From: Dipteris shenzhenensis
Taxonomy: Eukaryota; Polypodiophyta; Polypodiopsida; Gleicheniales
Assembly: GCA_047967505.1 (NCBI GenBank)
Contig: CM106541.1
Direction: 5' to 3' (one strand)
Length of the DNA: 64,000 nucleotides
This document shows positions 12,401 through 27,400 of the stretch, piece by piece. Every line of letters starts with the position of its first letter. The stretch's first letter is position 1. The position numbers were made by a program, and so were the translations under genes. The notes beneath the pieces are model-generated. The model saw nothing but the letters and a program-made list of their open reading frames with translations. It was not told the DNA's origin and did no database searches.

Positions 12401-15400
12401 CCTCTGCGCTCACCCTTGGTTATGCCCCAACTGCACCCTGCTTTCCTTCTCTCCTACCATATTCCTTCTCCTTTTCACCTACTCTAGATCAAGCCTTTCA
12501 TTGCAAGGTGAATCCTATTAGTGGCCTTCTGTCCCAGTTTTTATCATTTCGTATGCCACTCCGTTAGCCCGAGCAGCCTTAGCCTCAGTAAATTTGGGCT
12601 CTGCAGTTAAACTCCTCCCCCTACACTTTCTTCTCTTACCATTCCCTCCCTTCCTCTATTTATTTATACCTTGCTTCACTCCAAAAGGAGAGGTGACCAA
12701 ATATCCATTCATCCACCCTCTTGCCCCTCCACCCTTACTTTTCCTTTCCTGCTTTGCCAAATTTAACCCTCCTTTTTAGTATTCCTGTGAGCAGGGTTTC
12801 CCCCCCTTTCTAGCCTGCTCTATACTTGTTTTCTCTTGTGGGTCATCTTTTATTATTTCAACCTCCAGGTTTTCATTCCTTCTGCTTCTTCATGGCTGTA
12901 TGCAGACCAAAGGGTCTATGAGACTGAAGGAACTTGATATCAATGAGCTGAAAGGGTGGAGCCTCCAAGCCCCAAGATGAGTACGACATAGTCATAATCA
13001 CAGATATACCAATACATAAAAATCTATGAGCCAATGGAGAGGATGGAAGCTCTGATGTGGCATCACTGTTATTACCACCTTGAAGCTTGCGAATGTCACA
13101 AATGGAAAAGACATTCATTACAACAAATTTAAAAGTAACTAAGTTTGAATCACTGAAGCAATCAAATTAGAATAACACAACAAGAGCTCCAACCAAATCA
13201 GAACCAATAAGATCGATCACTCAACTCAGAACATACAAGGTTGCACAAAGTTACTCCCACCACTGACAAACAGCTTGCAAGTAGCTCACACCAAAAACTC
13301 AGCAAATTACAGTATGCCAAATTCTATAGCTGGATCAATGGGTGTAATCCATACCCAAATTTACAATGTGTTGAATCCAAGAGAGATTATCACACCAGTG
13401 AGCTTCTATTTCTCTCCATAGCAATGTCACAAGAAACATTTCTAGAAATGTTTCTAGGTGAGCTTCTATTTCTCTCCATAGCAATGTCACAAGAAACATT
13501 TCTAGAAATGTTTCTAGATTTTACCAGGTATTTCGTCTAGAAACGGGTTAAAACATGTATTTTATATAAATTATAGATTAAACATATATAATTATCTCCT
13601 GATTCTCTCTTTCTCTCTTTGAAAAGAGCTCTCAGATACACACACACACACTGAGAACTCTCAAATCAAAAGAGTCAAGACACAGGTGACAGCCTGTGCT
13701 AGGGTGTTTCGCCCAATGCGGTGAAACGTTTCACCTAGAAACATTTCTAGGCGTTCCACTTGGGCGAAATGCGTTTTTTGGTGGCACTGCTCCATAGACA
13801 CTCTTGATACAAAGCTGGAACGGATACTAAATGATGCAGATGCACTTTTCAACTCAGGTTTTCAGTGTGGCAAGTGTCAAGCAGTTGACAACAAGGTTGA
13901 CAATGATACCATGCACGTGGTGCTTGCTTCAGCCCATAAAGTGCTTTATTTTGCTTCCATATCTTGTGCCCTTGTCCTAAAACCTCAAAACCTTGGGGCT
14001 TCTGAACCTAAACCTCTTCTTTGAGATCCCCATTCAAGAAGGCGGTTTACATCCATATTAAAAACCGACCATCCATAAAGTGCAGCTAAGAAATGATAGA
14101 ACAGGTTGTCATCAATCCCGGAAAGGTCTCCTCACAATCAATCCCTTCTTCCTGAAACCTTTGCCGATACCAAGATCAGCCTTCCGAAGCAAATGAACAA
14201 AACACAGCACTAGGGCCGAGAAATAAGGGCTTGACCCCCCCCTAAAGGTCTTTATTGCAATAGAAAATACTTTGTACAACTGGCTCTGTACGATTTTGAA
14301 CACATTTAAGAGGCCTAGGGTCCCCCTCTTTTATAGACTAGGCCTAGCAAAAAGCTACTTTTACATAAAAACCAAGCTTTTAAGATTTTCTTCCTAAATT
14401 GGAGGCTTTAGGTGCCTGCTTAGTCTTGTGGGTCCCCTTCTTAAAGAGGCGCCCCTTGTCCTTGCTTTAGAGTCTTGTGGAACCTGCTTTTTTTGCTTTT
14501 CTCCCCAATCTTGGATCCTACACATTGCACAATCAAATTCCAACACTTTAACCCATTAGAGGTTAGCGAAATGCATGCATTCCTAGTTCTTGGACTAATC
14601 TTAGTCCCTTGTGGTAGTCCCTTGTGGGCGTCCCCATGGTTCTCTGTTACCAATGCAAAGCAAAAGTAAAACAATAAAACTTAACCAAAGTCAACATTCT
14701 TTGACCAAAGTCAATTCTAATAAAGATTATACTTTATTTCTTGAGAGAAGTACCAAATGGTGACATCCCCTTGGCTTCTAATCAGTTTGAACTGATTAAC
14801 TTCCGGATTAACTTCCGGATACAACTGCAAAACTTGAGGATATTCTGAAAGGAAGTCCTCATCTACCCAGTTGGCATCAAATGCCGAATAGTTCTTAAAC
14901 TTGACAAGGTATCTATGGATGTCCTTGGCTCTTTGCCCTTTCCTTTCTGTGTGGTATACAATCTGTTCTCGTTGGAGGCCTCCATCATCTCTTCCACCGC
15001 TAGTGGCTCTTCTTGTATTAGTTCCGTGGGCTCCTTGGTACTTTTTGAGAAGACTCACATGAAAAGCATTGTGAATCTTCCAAGTCTCGGGAAATTCTAG
15101 TCGATACGTGACTACGTGCGACGGCCTGTAGGCCGCCCATTGCCTCCTTGCATCGCCGCCCTCCCTCCTTGCCTTCACTCCGCCCTACTTCCCTGCTCCA
15201 CCTCCACCTCCCGCTCTGCCTTCTCCTGCTCCGCCGCCCCACTCCGTCTCCTCCTTGCTTCCCCGCTCCACCTCCACCCCCCGCCCTGTCTTTTCCCGCT
15301 CCGCCGCCCCTACCTGTTCCTCCGCCCCCGCTCTTCCCCACCTTCTCTCGTCTCCTTGCCTCCCGGCCTCCTCCCTTCCGCCTCGCACCTCCCCCCGCCA

Positions 15401-18400
15401 GCGCGCCCCCCCCTCCTCCTTCTCCGCTTCTCTTGCCTCTCCCGCCCTCCTTCCTCTCCGTCACTCCTTCCTCCTCCTCCTCCCCTTGCTCCCTCCTTCC
15501 TCTTCTCCCCTCTACTTTCCCTGCCGCCCTCTCCACCTCTCTTCTCTGTCACGCCTTGCCTCGACGTCCTTCTTTCTTTCCCTTTTTTCATTTGCCTCCC
15601 TGCAGCGAGAGCATTCGTGTTTGTCACAGTGAAAGAAAATCTTGGTGGTGACCTTTGGTCTAGCAGAGGGGCTCTTTGGCAGCACCCTCGACTCCCATAG
15701 CCGTTAAGGTTCTTCTTTCCCCAGCTGACAAGTACCAGTTACAGCAGGCAGTTTCGTCCGTCTAGGACAAGGCGCTTGTGGGCAGAATTGTGGGCCTCAC
15801 ACACGGAGATAGGTGCAAGCGTGGATCCAAGTGAGCTTGGCATTAGAGGGAGACCACATCCAGGAGGTCACCATCTATGGAAGAGGCGTTTTCCTCATCC
15901 AGTTGAGCTCCCCCGACACTACCTCGACACTTGTGGAGCAGAGCCCCATCCTCCTTAGCCTGCATCTTGTTTACCTCTTTCCTTGGTATCATGGGTTCAC
16001 AGTGGAGGACATGGATACGACACACCATGTTCCACATTTTCCGGTTACACTCCGCTTCCCAGGGCTCCCCAAGGAGTATCGAGCCATCCTCCCCTCCATT
16101 GATCGGAGATTTGGCACAGTGCTTGAGTCCCCGCCAAAGTCGGCCGCCTCAGGTCTAGCAGATGATGGAGTCCCCAGGATCAGACCGGTGGTTGAGAGCC
16201 CAGAGTCCCTCCCAGAGTTGATCCTTCTCGAGACCCTTGAAGGGGGCACACTTCGCCAGAGGGTGGATATTTCCGGGTTACCATGCTAGTGTCTTCGGTG
16301 CAGACAGATGGATCACCTCGCCAGAGATTGCCCCCGTGCGCCTCCCCCCCCCTCCTCCGTAAAGTAGATAGAGTCAGTAGGCCCGAGTTCAGCGCCCTCT
16401 CAGGCAGGAGCCCTCTCAGGCAGGAGCAGCAGGAGTCTTAGACCCCATGGGTTACCTCAAAAGGGGACTAGACCCAGGATAAAAAGAAAAAGAAACCAAG
16501 CAAGCAAGCCCACAAGCGCCGCAGGCAGAGGGCTAATCACAGTGAGAGGGACAGGGTTGACCGAGAGGCCTCAAAGAAGGAACAGCAGGAGCCACCTCCC
16601 TCAGTGACAGGGGCCACCGCCCATCCAGACGATCCTCTAGCTTCGGAGGTTCAGGCTCCGCACCCACCCTTGCAGCAACAACGAGCCCCAGGAGCTTTAG
16701 ATGTGGCAATGGCGAAAGCCGTAGACACTAGCCCGACGGTGGCCACGGAGGAGCGGATCGAGAGCCCCAACGAGCCTGATCAGCAGGGGGGGCTTGAGGT
16801 CGTCCTTATCCCTCCTCCTCCCCCTCCCTCTCCCCCTCCAGACCCCTCCCCCTCTTCCTTTCCACCTCTCCTCCCCCTCCATGGTTCCCCCCGCCCCCTT
16901 CCCCCCCCCCTCAGCCCCCCCTTCTATGGTCACTCTCACCACCCACTGCCCTCCCTCTACCCCCCGCGTCCCTACCCCTCCCTCTCCTGCCGCCCCCTTC
17001 TCCACCTCAGCAGCAGCTTCTTCCGCCTCGACACCCCTGCCAACAGGCAAGGGAACGATGACGCCTCCTTCTACTTCCTCATCGCAGCAGTAGGTGTGTT
17101 TAGGAAGGAATCTTGAGGGACGAGGCTCGTCCTCCCGGTCAGCAGCTCCCAACCTCCAACCTGGGCGCGCCTTATCGCAGGACTTCTGGAGGTCAAGACC
17201 CTAGAACTATCTGGAGATTCCGGACTCATATCCTCTACCACTGGAGGTAACGCTCATGGTCCTTCAGCCCCGGAAGGGGGGTTTGATCAATGCAGTGGGA
17301 TCTCAGACACACCCCGTTTGGAGATTTCAGTTTGCCTTCACAGGGTTGGAGAAGTGGTTCACAGAGGTGTTTGATGCTATTTTGGGAAATCAGATTACAC
17401 TCATGATGGACGAGTGGATGGGGCCACACGGACTGCACCTTTAGCATACCCATGGCGCGGAGGTGAACTTTCAGTTGAGCTTCACACGCGAGGAGCCGAT
17501 GTGCGGTTTGGCGACAGGAGTGATCAGATTGCCGTTGGAGGCAAAGGTGGAGGAGGCATACTTCTGGCCCATCCAAAAGTGTGCGGAGCTGTTCGGGGTC
17601 GAAGCCTTCTTCATGATGAAGTGGGCATGGAAGATCGGTATTGAGCCGATATCCACCCTAGTACAGCACCGCACAGACACCGACTACTCGCCCTCCAAAC
17701 CCCCGGCAAAGTCACACAAGGCAATCTATCTGGGATAGGCACCCACTCACAAGAGGTCCTTGTTCCCGACACCCCCGTCCTCACGAGCTGGACCATATTG
17801 AGTTGGAACGTACATGGGCTCCACAACCGTGTTCGTAGCCAGCCGCAGTACCTAATACTCCGGCAGGAGTTGCAGAGGGCAGTGGACATGTTTTCAACCA
17901 CAGACATCAGACGACGTCATCACCTTCTCCCAGGGAGAGGTCTAGAGGAGTAGTCCCCCGCAGTAGGACGGAGCGGAGGGATTTGCATCTCAGTCTCAGA
18001 CTTTGGCTACAGAGGTCTACGATCAGGGCGAGCTCGTTCCAGGACAGGCACTTTGGATGGGAGTACAGACAGCAGAGTCCAAGATTGGGGTCCTGAACGT
18101 GTATGCCCCAGCGTGTAGACAGCACCACCCGGCCTTTTGGAGGAGGTTGTCAGAGTGTCTTCCAGATATAGACTCCTGGATTGTTGGAGGTGACTTCAAC
18201 AACCTAGAGTTTGGGGAAGACAAGCAGGGCGGCGCCTCGTTCTCTGAGATGCCAGCAGCAGAGCGTAGCACCTGGGAGTAGTTCATTTTCATGATCAGTG
18301 GCAGCGACACGTGGAGACAACCAGATTTCAGCAGGACACTTGACAGCCTTCTCTTCTCCTTTGGACAGAGAAGACACGATGGATTGCTAGAGAGACTAGA

Positions 18401-21400
18401 CCGTTTCTATGTTGGGGACTGGGCACTACACAGAGGCGGATCTACCGGGATTCTGGCAGGTACCACGATGTTAGACTACTCTCCAGTGGTACTTCACTTG
18501 GATCAGCCCCGTCGAGGTCTCCCCCAGAAGGGGGTCCGCATTCCACAGGACCTCCTGCAGCATGAGGAGATCCAACAGGTCATGGCAGGGATTTGGGAGC
18601 AGTCAGAGATGACACCATGCGAGGGCTGGGCTACATGGGTGGCCCATGCAATTCAGAGGAGCAGTGAGGAGCTGCAGGCTCACGCCCTTAGGTGGAGGAG
18701 GACCCTTCAGGAGCGTGAACGGGCTTTGAGGAGAGACCTCACCTCCATCGAGAGGCTCAGGGAGCAGGACCAGGTTCTCAGTGGCTTAGTGACGGATTCG
18801 AGAGCGCTCGCCTTGAGCTTCAGGACACGGAGTTGCGGCGGGTTGAGTTCTCCTATCACTTCTCCCGGGGTGCAACAAGGGGATAGGATGTCGAAGTAGT
18901 TCTTTTAGACCATTGGGCCCCGATCAGCAGGCACACAACTGCAGCGTCTCCGGGACTCGCAGGACATCATGCACACTGACCCGGAGGAGATTCTAAACAT
19001 GACCACCGGTTTTTACAGCCAGCTCTTTCAGATAGAGAGGATGACCCCAGCTGGTCTTGTGGCCCGAGAGCTAGTTTGGGATCACGTTCCGACAGTAGTC
19101 TCGCAGGATTTATGCAGCAGACTTGAGGAGCTCTAGGAATCCCTCAAGGCTCTCCCGACCCAGAAGTGCCCAAGTGAGGATGGCTTGACTCCGGCCTTCT
19201 TCCAAAACTTCTGGGAGATTATCTCCACCCCTTTCCGTTTAGCTTGCCAGGAGATTTTTGACACATGCTTTCTCCCTCAGTCCTTGAGCAAGGGGTGGAT
19301 TTGTTTGATCCCGAAAGGGGGAGATAGGTCAGACATCCGAGAGTGGAGGCCAATCAATTTGCTTGATATTGCATACAAGATCCTCACCAAGGTCTTGAGT
19401 TTGCGGTTATGGCCCCATCTTACCGACATCATCCACGACACATAGTCTAGGTTTGTCCAGGAGCACAGCATCCTGGACACCATCTTCACGTTCTAGGAGG
19501 CAGTGGATTGATCTAGGGAGGAGTCACAGCCGCTGGCCATCCTCTTGGACTTTGAGAAGGCCTACGACAAGGTGGAGTGGTCCTTCCTAGAGCTCACTAT
19601 GAGGAGATTGGGTTTCTCAGACAGATGGGTCAGAGGAGTTTCAGCGGCCAGGGCTGCCCACTTGCTCCCTTTCTCTTCTTGTTTGTGGCAGAGGCTTTGG
19701 GTTACTACTTGAGATCACAGGTGGCGGGTCTCACAGGGTTAAGGCTCCCAATCAGACATCCCAATCAGACAGGAGGAGGAGCAACTTGACTTGAAGTTTG
19801 CAGATGACACGCCTTGTATGTTGAGGGTACCACAGCGAGTCTGGGGAGAGTCAGGGACGCCCTGGCTATTTACTATGAGGCCTCGGGGGCACGGATCAAC
19901 TGGAAGAAATCTATAGGTTTCTTCACAGGCTTTGAGGAGACACAGGAGATCCGTGAGTGGGGGAGTGACTTTGGCTTCAGATGGATACTGCGGGGCCAAA
20001 CAGCGAGATACCTCGGATGCCAGGTGGGTATTGACATTACAGCAGAGCAGTAGATTGTCCCGGTCCTTGAGAGTGTTCGGCGCAAGCTTCTCTATTGGAG
20101 CTTGGCCAAACTCTGCTCGGTAAGTCGCACCTTAGTGGCAAACCAGGTCCTTCTTGCCACGGCCTGGTATATCGCCTCCTGCTGGTGCTTTCATAGAGGA
20201 TGCATTGGGAAGCTTCGACGGTTGGTACCGAACTTCCTTGGGGCAGGTTCAGACGGCACGAGGAACACTAGAGCCCGAGTAGCTTGGTAGACGGTGATCA
20301 TGCCGCAGGCACTAGGAGGCTTGGGTATCATTGATCCGACAATGCAGAATAGAGCCCTTCTGGGCAAGTTGGTGGTTTGTGGCCTCACCCCAAGGCAGAG
20401 CCTTGGAAGCTCCTCTTACAGCGAGGCCTTCTAAGGAACACTCCATGCACTGGGGGACAATGGTAGCCTTCACATAGATGGATCTTCTCAGAGGCCCCCC
20501 TTACAGGGAAGGGCTCCCCTCTATTCAAGAGCCTTCACAGGGTATGGCAAAGACTGGCAGGGGGTCTCATCCGTGCTCCGCCCAGATGCAAAGAGGAGTT
20601 TGAGCGCCAGTCCCTTATGTGGCATCCAGAGATCAAAGATCAGGAGGGAAGTATGCTCGGGCAGCGGACTCACATTGGTTGGGCACAGTGGGACAGTGGT
20701 CTAGCAGGGTCCTTTGGCCATTGCAACAGATTACCTATGGAGGCAGAGGCGAGGCTTGACGCCCTAGCGCATGTGCGAGGGGCAGGGCAGCGGATGGGCG
20801 AGATTGACTTAGCCATTCTTGAGTCCTGGTGGGAAGGACTTCACATTTGGAGAGACAGCAGACGGTTGGGGCAATTTTCCCGTACTAGTGTTCCCTTGAG
20901 GATGTTGATGCAACGAGGCAGCACGCACCCCGACTTCTTCTGTGTAGGACCTGGAGGCCTACTTCAGCCACTCACTGAGAGAGACCCCGAGATGGATGGG
21001 AGTCTTGATGGGATTCACTGGCAGATGATTAGAGTGGTGGGACGTTTGGGGAAGGAGTGGCACATTGACCCTCCCAGTCTCTCAGAGCAAGACGCCTCTA
21101 GATGGTGACTTTGGCTGTGGGAGGGTAGACCCCTGAGGGAGGTCCAGTGGGATCCGAGAGAGTAGTTCTGGCCCTCCAGGGGCAGCCTAGCTGAGCCGGT
21201 GGATGAGATGCCCTTCTTTTCCTACACCACACGGATTGGCAAGAGGCTTCAGGTGGACTCCTCGAGGTGGACCCCCTCGAGGGAGAGGCATTGGGTGACC
21301 CAAAGAGTGCCCCGGGATGTTTTGGATGCGGTTGTGGTCCAGTTTGCAGCCGAGGAAGATTTCATACTTCTTCTGGCTGGCCACCCTGTTAGAATTATTG

Positions 21401-24400
21401 TTATAATTTAGCAGTGACCAATGTAATGTAATAAGTAGGTTAGGGGCACTTTTCCCTCATTTTAGAGGTTTTTTTCCCTAACCACAGTTAGTTCACTAAC
21501 TACGGTTAGTGAAGGATAAGGTTTTGTCACTTAGACAAAACCTATCCCAATCTTCAGTTGCATCACACTCTTCTATTGCAACTATTGCTTTCAGCTCTCA
21601 CTCTCCTACTCTCTTGCTCTCTTGCTCTCACACTCTCCTCTCTCTCCCTCTCCAACTCACATTTGGTATTAGAGCGGTGCTTCTTCCCGGACCTGCTCCC
21701 AGCTCCCTGCTCTCAGCCAGCTCCTGCAAGCTTTTAGACCTTGGACCAGCTTCCTTGCACGTGTGACCACTTACTATACAGCTCCCACGCATGCAATCCG
21801 TACAGGCAGTACATTCCGTACACCTGCGCGTTCAGTTTTTGCATGCAACCCAAGTTGCATGTTTCGTACAGGTGCCGTACATAGGCGCACACTCTATCCA
21901 TACAAGCGTACAGCACCGTACAGATACTTTGTACAACTGACTCTAAGAAGGGCATGAAGCTGAGTACAATTCTAAATACATCTAGAAGGCCTAGGGCCCT
22001 TCTTTTATAGACTAGGCCTAGCAAAAATTGGAGGATTTAGGCGTCTTTTTAGTCGTGTGGGCTCTCTTTTTTAAGAGGTGCCCCCTTGTCCTTGCTTTAG
22101 AGTCTTGTGGGACCTGCTTTTTGTGCTTTTCTCCCCAATCTTGGGTCCTTTTTGCACTCTCTTTGGTCCTACACATTGCACAAACAAATTCCAACACTTT
22201 AACCCATTAGAGGTTAGCAAAATGCATGCATTCCTAGTTCTTGGACTAATCCTAGTCCCTTGTGGGCGTCCCCACAGTTCTCTTTTACCAATGCAAAGCA
22301 AAAGTAAAACAATAAAACTTACTCTTAGTTAACCAAAGTCTATATTCTTTGACCGAAGTCAATTCTAATAAAGATTATACTTTATTTCTTGAGAGAAGTA
22401 CCAAATGGTGATACTTCCTGTGTATACATCGTCGCAACAAGATAGCCTTTAGCCCCATCTGAATGGTATCGAATCTTATTGATCCATTTAGTGTCCACAT
22501 TATTTTTCGCAATGGATGGATCAACCAAATCCCAGTTGACATTCTTTAATTTCAGCTTCCATGGCCTTCCACCATAATGGATGACCCTGTGCACCATCGG
22601 CCTCTAAAACATAAGGCTGGGTAGGATCGGGTAATACAAGAACAGGTGCTTCCTTGATAGTTAACTTCAGGGTTTCAAAAACCTTGTTCAATGCATCATT
22701 CAAAGAGATCGGCTGGGTAGACATGCGTCCACAACCTTTCAATATGTTGGTCAGGGGTGCCGTGATGTTCAAATAATCATGCACAGACTTCCGTAGAAAA
22801 ACCGTGAATCCTAGGAAAGAACAAACACTGTCTGAGGGATGGGCCATTCCAAAACCTTCTGGATACGAAACCTTCAGAATAAATCTTGTCCCCTAAGTAA
22901 ATGATCTCTTTGATAAAGAAGTCACATTTACTCATCTTGGCATAGAGCTTATGTTGTCTTAGTATAACTAAGACAATCCAGAGGTGCCCAATGTGATCCT
23001 CTAGCATTCGGCTATATATACCAAGATGTCATCTAAGAACACGACAACGAATTTGCCCAAAAAATCTCGGAACAAATCGTTCATCATTGTGGAAGGTAGC
23101 AGGAGCATTGGTCAAACCAGAAGGTAATACGAGAAACTCGTAGTGGCCATACCTAGTTTGGAATGCGGTTCTATCTATGTATTTAGCATAGATACGGAGT
23201 GGGTGATAACCAATCAATCTTAGTGAAATACTTTGCTCTTGCCAAATGGTCTATCAAATCATTGGAACGAGGAAGAGGGTATCGATTCTTAATTGTCACT
23301 TTATTCAATCATTTATAAGCTATACACATTCTCCACGAACCATTTGTCTTCTTTCTTAAGAGAACAGGTGCTCCCCAAGGTGATTTACTTGGGCAAATAG
23401 AGTCCATATTCAGATAATCTTGTAGCTGTGAAGCTAACTCATTCTCCTCAAGCTGGCTCATCTTATAAGGTGGAATACTAATAGGTTGAGCCCCAAGTAC
23501 TAAATCTATGCGATGGTTTACTGCCCGTTATGGAGGTAAACCTTCCGGCAGTTGAGCACGGAATACATCCATAACATCATAATAAGAAGTGTTTATTATA
23601 TTCCGAAGTGGCATTGCAGATACAGTAGGTCCCTGAGAAGAGGGGATATTATCACACTAAATACAAAATTGGGAGTCCTTATCCAAAAAAAAGAGTGTAT
23701 GCTCTTTCCATCCAATCCAAATATCGTGGGTTTTAAACCACTCTGTTTGGATTAAAAAGTCCACATGTTCCAAGTGCATGACATAGCACGTGAGAGCAGC
23801 TGTGTAGTCTTGGATCCGGATAAAAAGTGCATTTTGGCACCGCTTACAAGATCTTAGCCAAGGTCTTGAGTTTGCGGCTCCGACCCCATCTAGTTGACAT
23901 CATCCATGACACACAAATAGGTTTTGTCCAGGAGCGTAGCATCCTCGACAACATCTTCACCTTTTGGGAGGCGCTGGATTTGACGATGCAGAGATTAGGC
24001 TTCTTAGACAGGTGGATCAGAGGGGTCTCCGCCTTGTATGCAGGGAGTTCCAGTCAGGTGTTGATTGGTGGGTTCACCGGGGAGGCCTCGCTCACCCGCT
24101 CCGTGAGACAGGGCTGCCCACTGGCTCCCTTCCTCTTCCTCTTTGTCACGGAGGCGTAGGAGGTCGCACACGGTTGGCCTCATAGGAATGAGGCTCCCGA
24201 TCAGATAGGAGGAGGAGCTTCTGGACTCCGAGTTCGCAGATGATATGGCCTTGTATGTGGAGGGTTCGGAGGAGAGCCTGGATGCGATCAGGGGGGCTCT
24301 TGAGGTTTATTGCACCGCCTCAGGGGCAAGGATCAACTGGGGCAAATCAGTTGGTTTTCTTTCAGTGTGACTAAGGAGTCCCAGGAGAGTGGCCAGTCGA

Positions 24401-27400
24401 CGAGGTACTTGCAATGCCGTGTGGGCATTGACATCTCCGTAGAGCGGCAGATAGCCCCGGTCCTTGAGAGCGTGAGGCGCAAGCTTCTTTACTGGAGCTC
24501 AGCCAAACTCTCTCTGCCAGGCAGGGCCTTGGTGGCTAACTAGGTCCTGTTGGCCACAGCCTGGTTTATAGCCTCTTGTTGGTGTTTTCATAGGGGTTGC
24601 ATGGGACAATTGAGACGCTTGGTGGGTAACTTCCTTTGGGCAGGATCAGATGGCACTCGCAACACCAGAGCTAGAGTTGCGTGGCACACAGTGATACTAC
24701 CACAGGCATAGGGAGGTCCAGGTATTATAGATCCAGAGATGCAAAGCAGAGCCCTATTGGGCAAGTTGATAGTCAGGGGTCTCACTCCAGGCATGGAGCC
24801 TTGGAAACTGCTCCTGCATAGGTGGTTAGTGGTGGCAATCGTCCCACAGGTGGATCTTTTCGGAGGCCCCTCTCACGGGGAAGGGCTCACCCCCGATGAG
24901 GAGTCTCTTGAGGGTCTGGCCGCGGATCTCAGGAGGTCTCATCCGAGTCAGCCCTTGGTATGCAGAGGAGTTTGCATGCCAGCCACTTCTCTGGCACCCG
25001 GAGGTCAAAGACCAGGATGGTTTGATGCTAGGGCAGCGGCTACACATTGGCTGGGCACAGTGGGACAGCGGCCCGGCTCCTTGTGGACATGGTCTAGACT
25101 CCGAGCAGAGGCAGAGGCACAATTGGAGGTCCTTTCTCATCTGAGAGGGACCGGCCAGAGGATGGTGGAGATAGAGGTAGCTATTCCGGACTCTTGGAGG
25201 GAGGGACTGTAGGTTTTCACTCCAGCACACTGGCTAGGAAAGTTCTCTAGGACGGGTGTACCTCTGAGGATTCAGTTGTGCCCGCAGTCGCCAACCCCCA
25301 CGAGCGCGCGGTTCTATGATGTGGGACCGGGTGGACTACTACAGCCCTGAATCACAGGGGATTAGGAGATGGATGGGTTGTTAGGCCAAGTGGGTTGGCA
25401 GAGGGTCAAAGTAGTGGGACGATTGGGCAAGGAGTGGTCAATCGACCCTTCTTGCATCACAGACCTAGATGTACCCTGCTGGAGACTATGGTTATGGGAG
25501 GGATGCCCTCTCAACGAGATACACTGGGACCTCGGAGAGTGGTTATGGCCGGTCAAAGCAGGTCTCTTAGAGAGAGTGGAGGAGGTGCCTTTCTTCTTGT
25601 ACACCACGGGGATAGGACGTCGCATCCGGATGGATGCAATGGCCTAGACCCCTTTGCAGGAGAGACACTGGAGTGCGCAGCAGGTGCTCGAGGAGGTTGG
25701 ATCTAGATTTTGGGCTCGCCTGTGGTCTAGCATGCGTCCGCGGAAGATATCCTATTTCTTCTGGATGGTCGCACACGGTGGTCTCCTAGTGGGCCCGTGG
25801 CTTGAGCGGATGCAGGTGGATGGCAGCTACCACAGATGTAGAGTCGGAGCTATGGAGACTATTCCTCACTGCTTATGGAGCTGCCCGGTAGCTCAGAGGA
25901 TCTGGCTCGGAGCGCTTCAGATTGTGGCACGGGTTCAGAGCACGCAGAGAGATTTCACGTGGGGTATGGCAGCTTGGCTTACAGAGGGGGGCCACGCCTT
26001 CTCCATAGACACGGTCTCGCCAGCTTACTGGATACAGGGTCGAAGCATTCACATCATTGAGCTTCACTTGGCTGTCCCCCCTCCTTCTCACCATCTCCCT
26101 CAGTCGAGAGAGGATAGTGTCTGGGAAAAGGTGGCCAGTATCACGGCCTGGAACATCTGGGTGGCCCATTGCAGCTGGGTCATGGGCTAGCACCATGTCC
26201 CTCCGACGGCTATGCTGGTTGCCATTTGGGAGGATATCATTTATACGCTGCGATCCATTTGGGAGCGCAGCGTTCCAGGTTGTCGAGCTACCGACGATAG
26301 GCGGGCACTTTTTTGCAAGGCTTGGCTTGCTGGTGTATCTTATGATCTCACGCCGCGAGGGATTCGCTGGCTGTATAGTCCACCACCATGGTTGTTAGTC
26401 CTTGTTACAGAGAATCCCTAGGCAGTGAGCTGGGATCTTGAGCTGGGATCTCTGGCAATAGGCGGGTTTTCTCTCAGCCCGTTTTTATTTTTGGCCACGA
26501 TTGGCACCTTCCGGTTTTGCCAATTTGTATGGTTGGATTTTAAGCATTAATAGAAGTTCCTTTTCTCTATAAATAAAATTAAAAAAAAGTGTTTGGCAAA
26601 AACGGCCCACAAGAAAATAGGCGAATATTACTTCATTCCGGGCGCTTTTTGGGTACAAGCCCAAGGTCGGTCACTTCAGAGTTTTTGGATCAGTGGCATA
26701 TATTTGGTTTCAGAAAAGCAAAGGTCAAAATTTGTCACTTGATGACAAGGGAATCGAATGCATTTTTGTTGGATGTAGTAGTGAGAGTAAGGATTTTAGA
26801 CTCTAGAATCCCAATACTAGATGCATAATCATCATTTGAGATGTTTCCCTTAATGATAATCAGAGCATGCAGCCCATTCTCATGCCACTTGAGGATGGTC
26901 TTCCTTTGGATATGGTTGAATTTGAGCTTTAGCAGCAGCCACATGCTGAGGTGCATGCTGCTACAACTGTTTTAGAAATGTTATACAAGTGGTACATCAA
27001 GTACCATGTTAACAAGGTGGGTCAAGTTGGCTCTTCAAGACAAGAAGGGACAGCCTTCTTTAGGGAGGACTGGGGCAGCAAGCAGGAAAACCAAGGCCGA
27101 GGTCAATCATGCTTTGATGAGCATTGTCATGGAGTTGGAGTGATTTTGCGATTAGGGCAGCTTTATTCCAAGAGGGCAGACCTGTAGCTTTTGAGAGTAA
27201 GAAGCTAGACGACACCCAATATCGTTGGCCCACATCGTTGGCCCACACTAGAAAAAGAACTCTATGCAGTTGTGTATGCTCTAAAGGTTTGGAGACACTA
27301 CTTGTATGGTTCGAAGTTTCTTGTATTGATAGATCATCAGTGAATCAAGTATGTGTGTGACGGGTCTCAATTGAGGGGAAGAAAGGCTAGATGGGCAGAG

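Noticed and set aside
15018-15700. Arg/Gly/Glu-rich minus frames and Pro/Ser/Leu-rich plus frames
   Set aside because: All are translations of the pyrimidine-rich tract in different frames; no family signature.
16604-17152. Pro-rich plus frame and its antisense frames as a separate gene
   Set aside because: Lies between ORF1 and endonuclease of LINE copy A and is largely CCT-rich low complexity.
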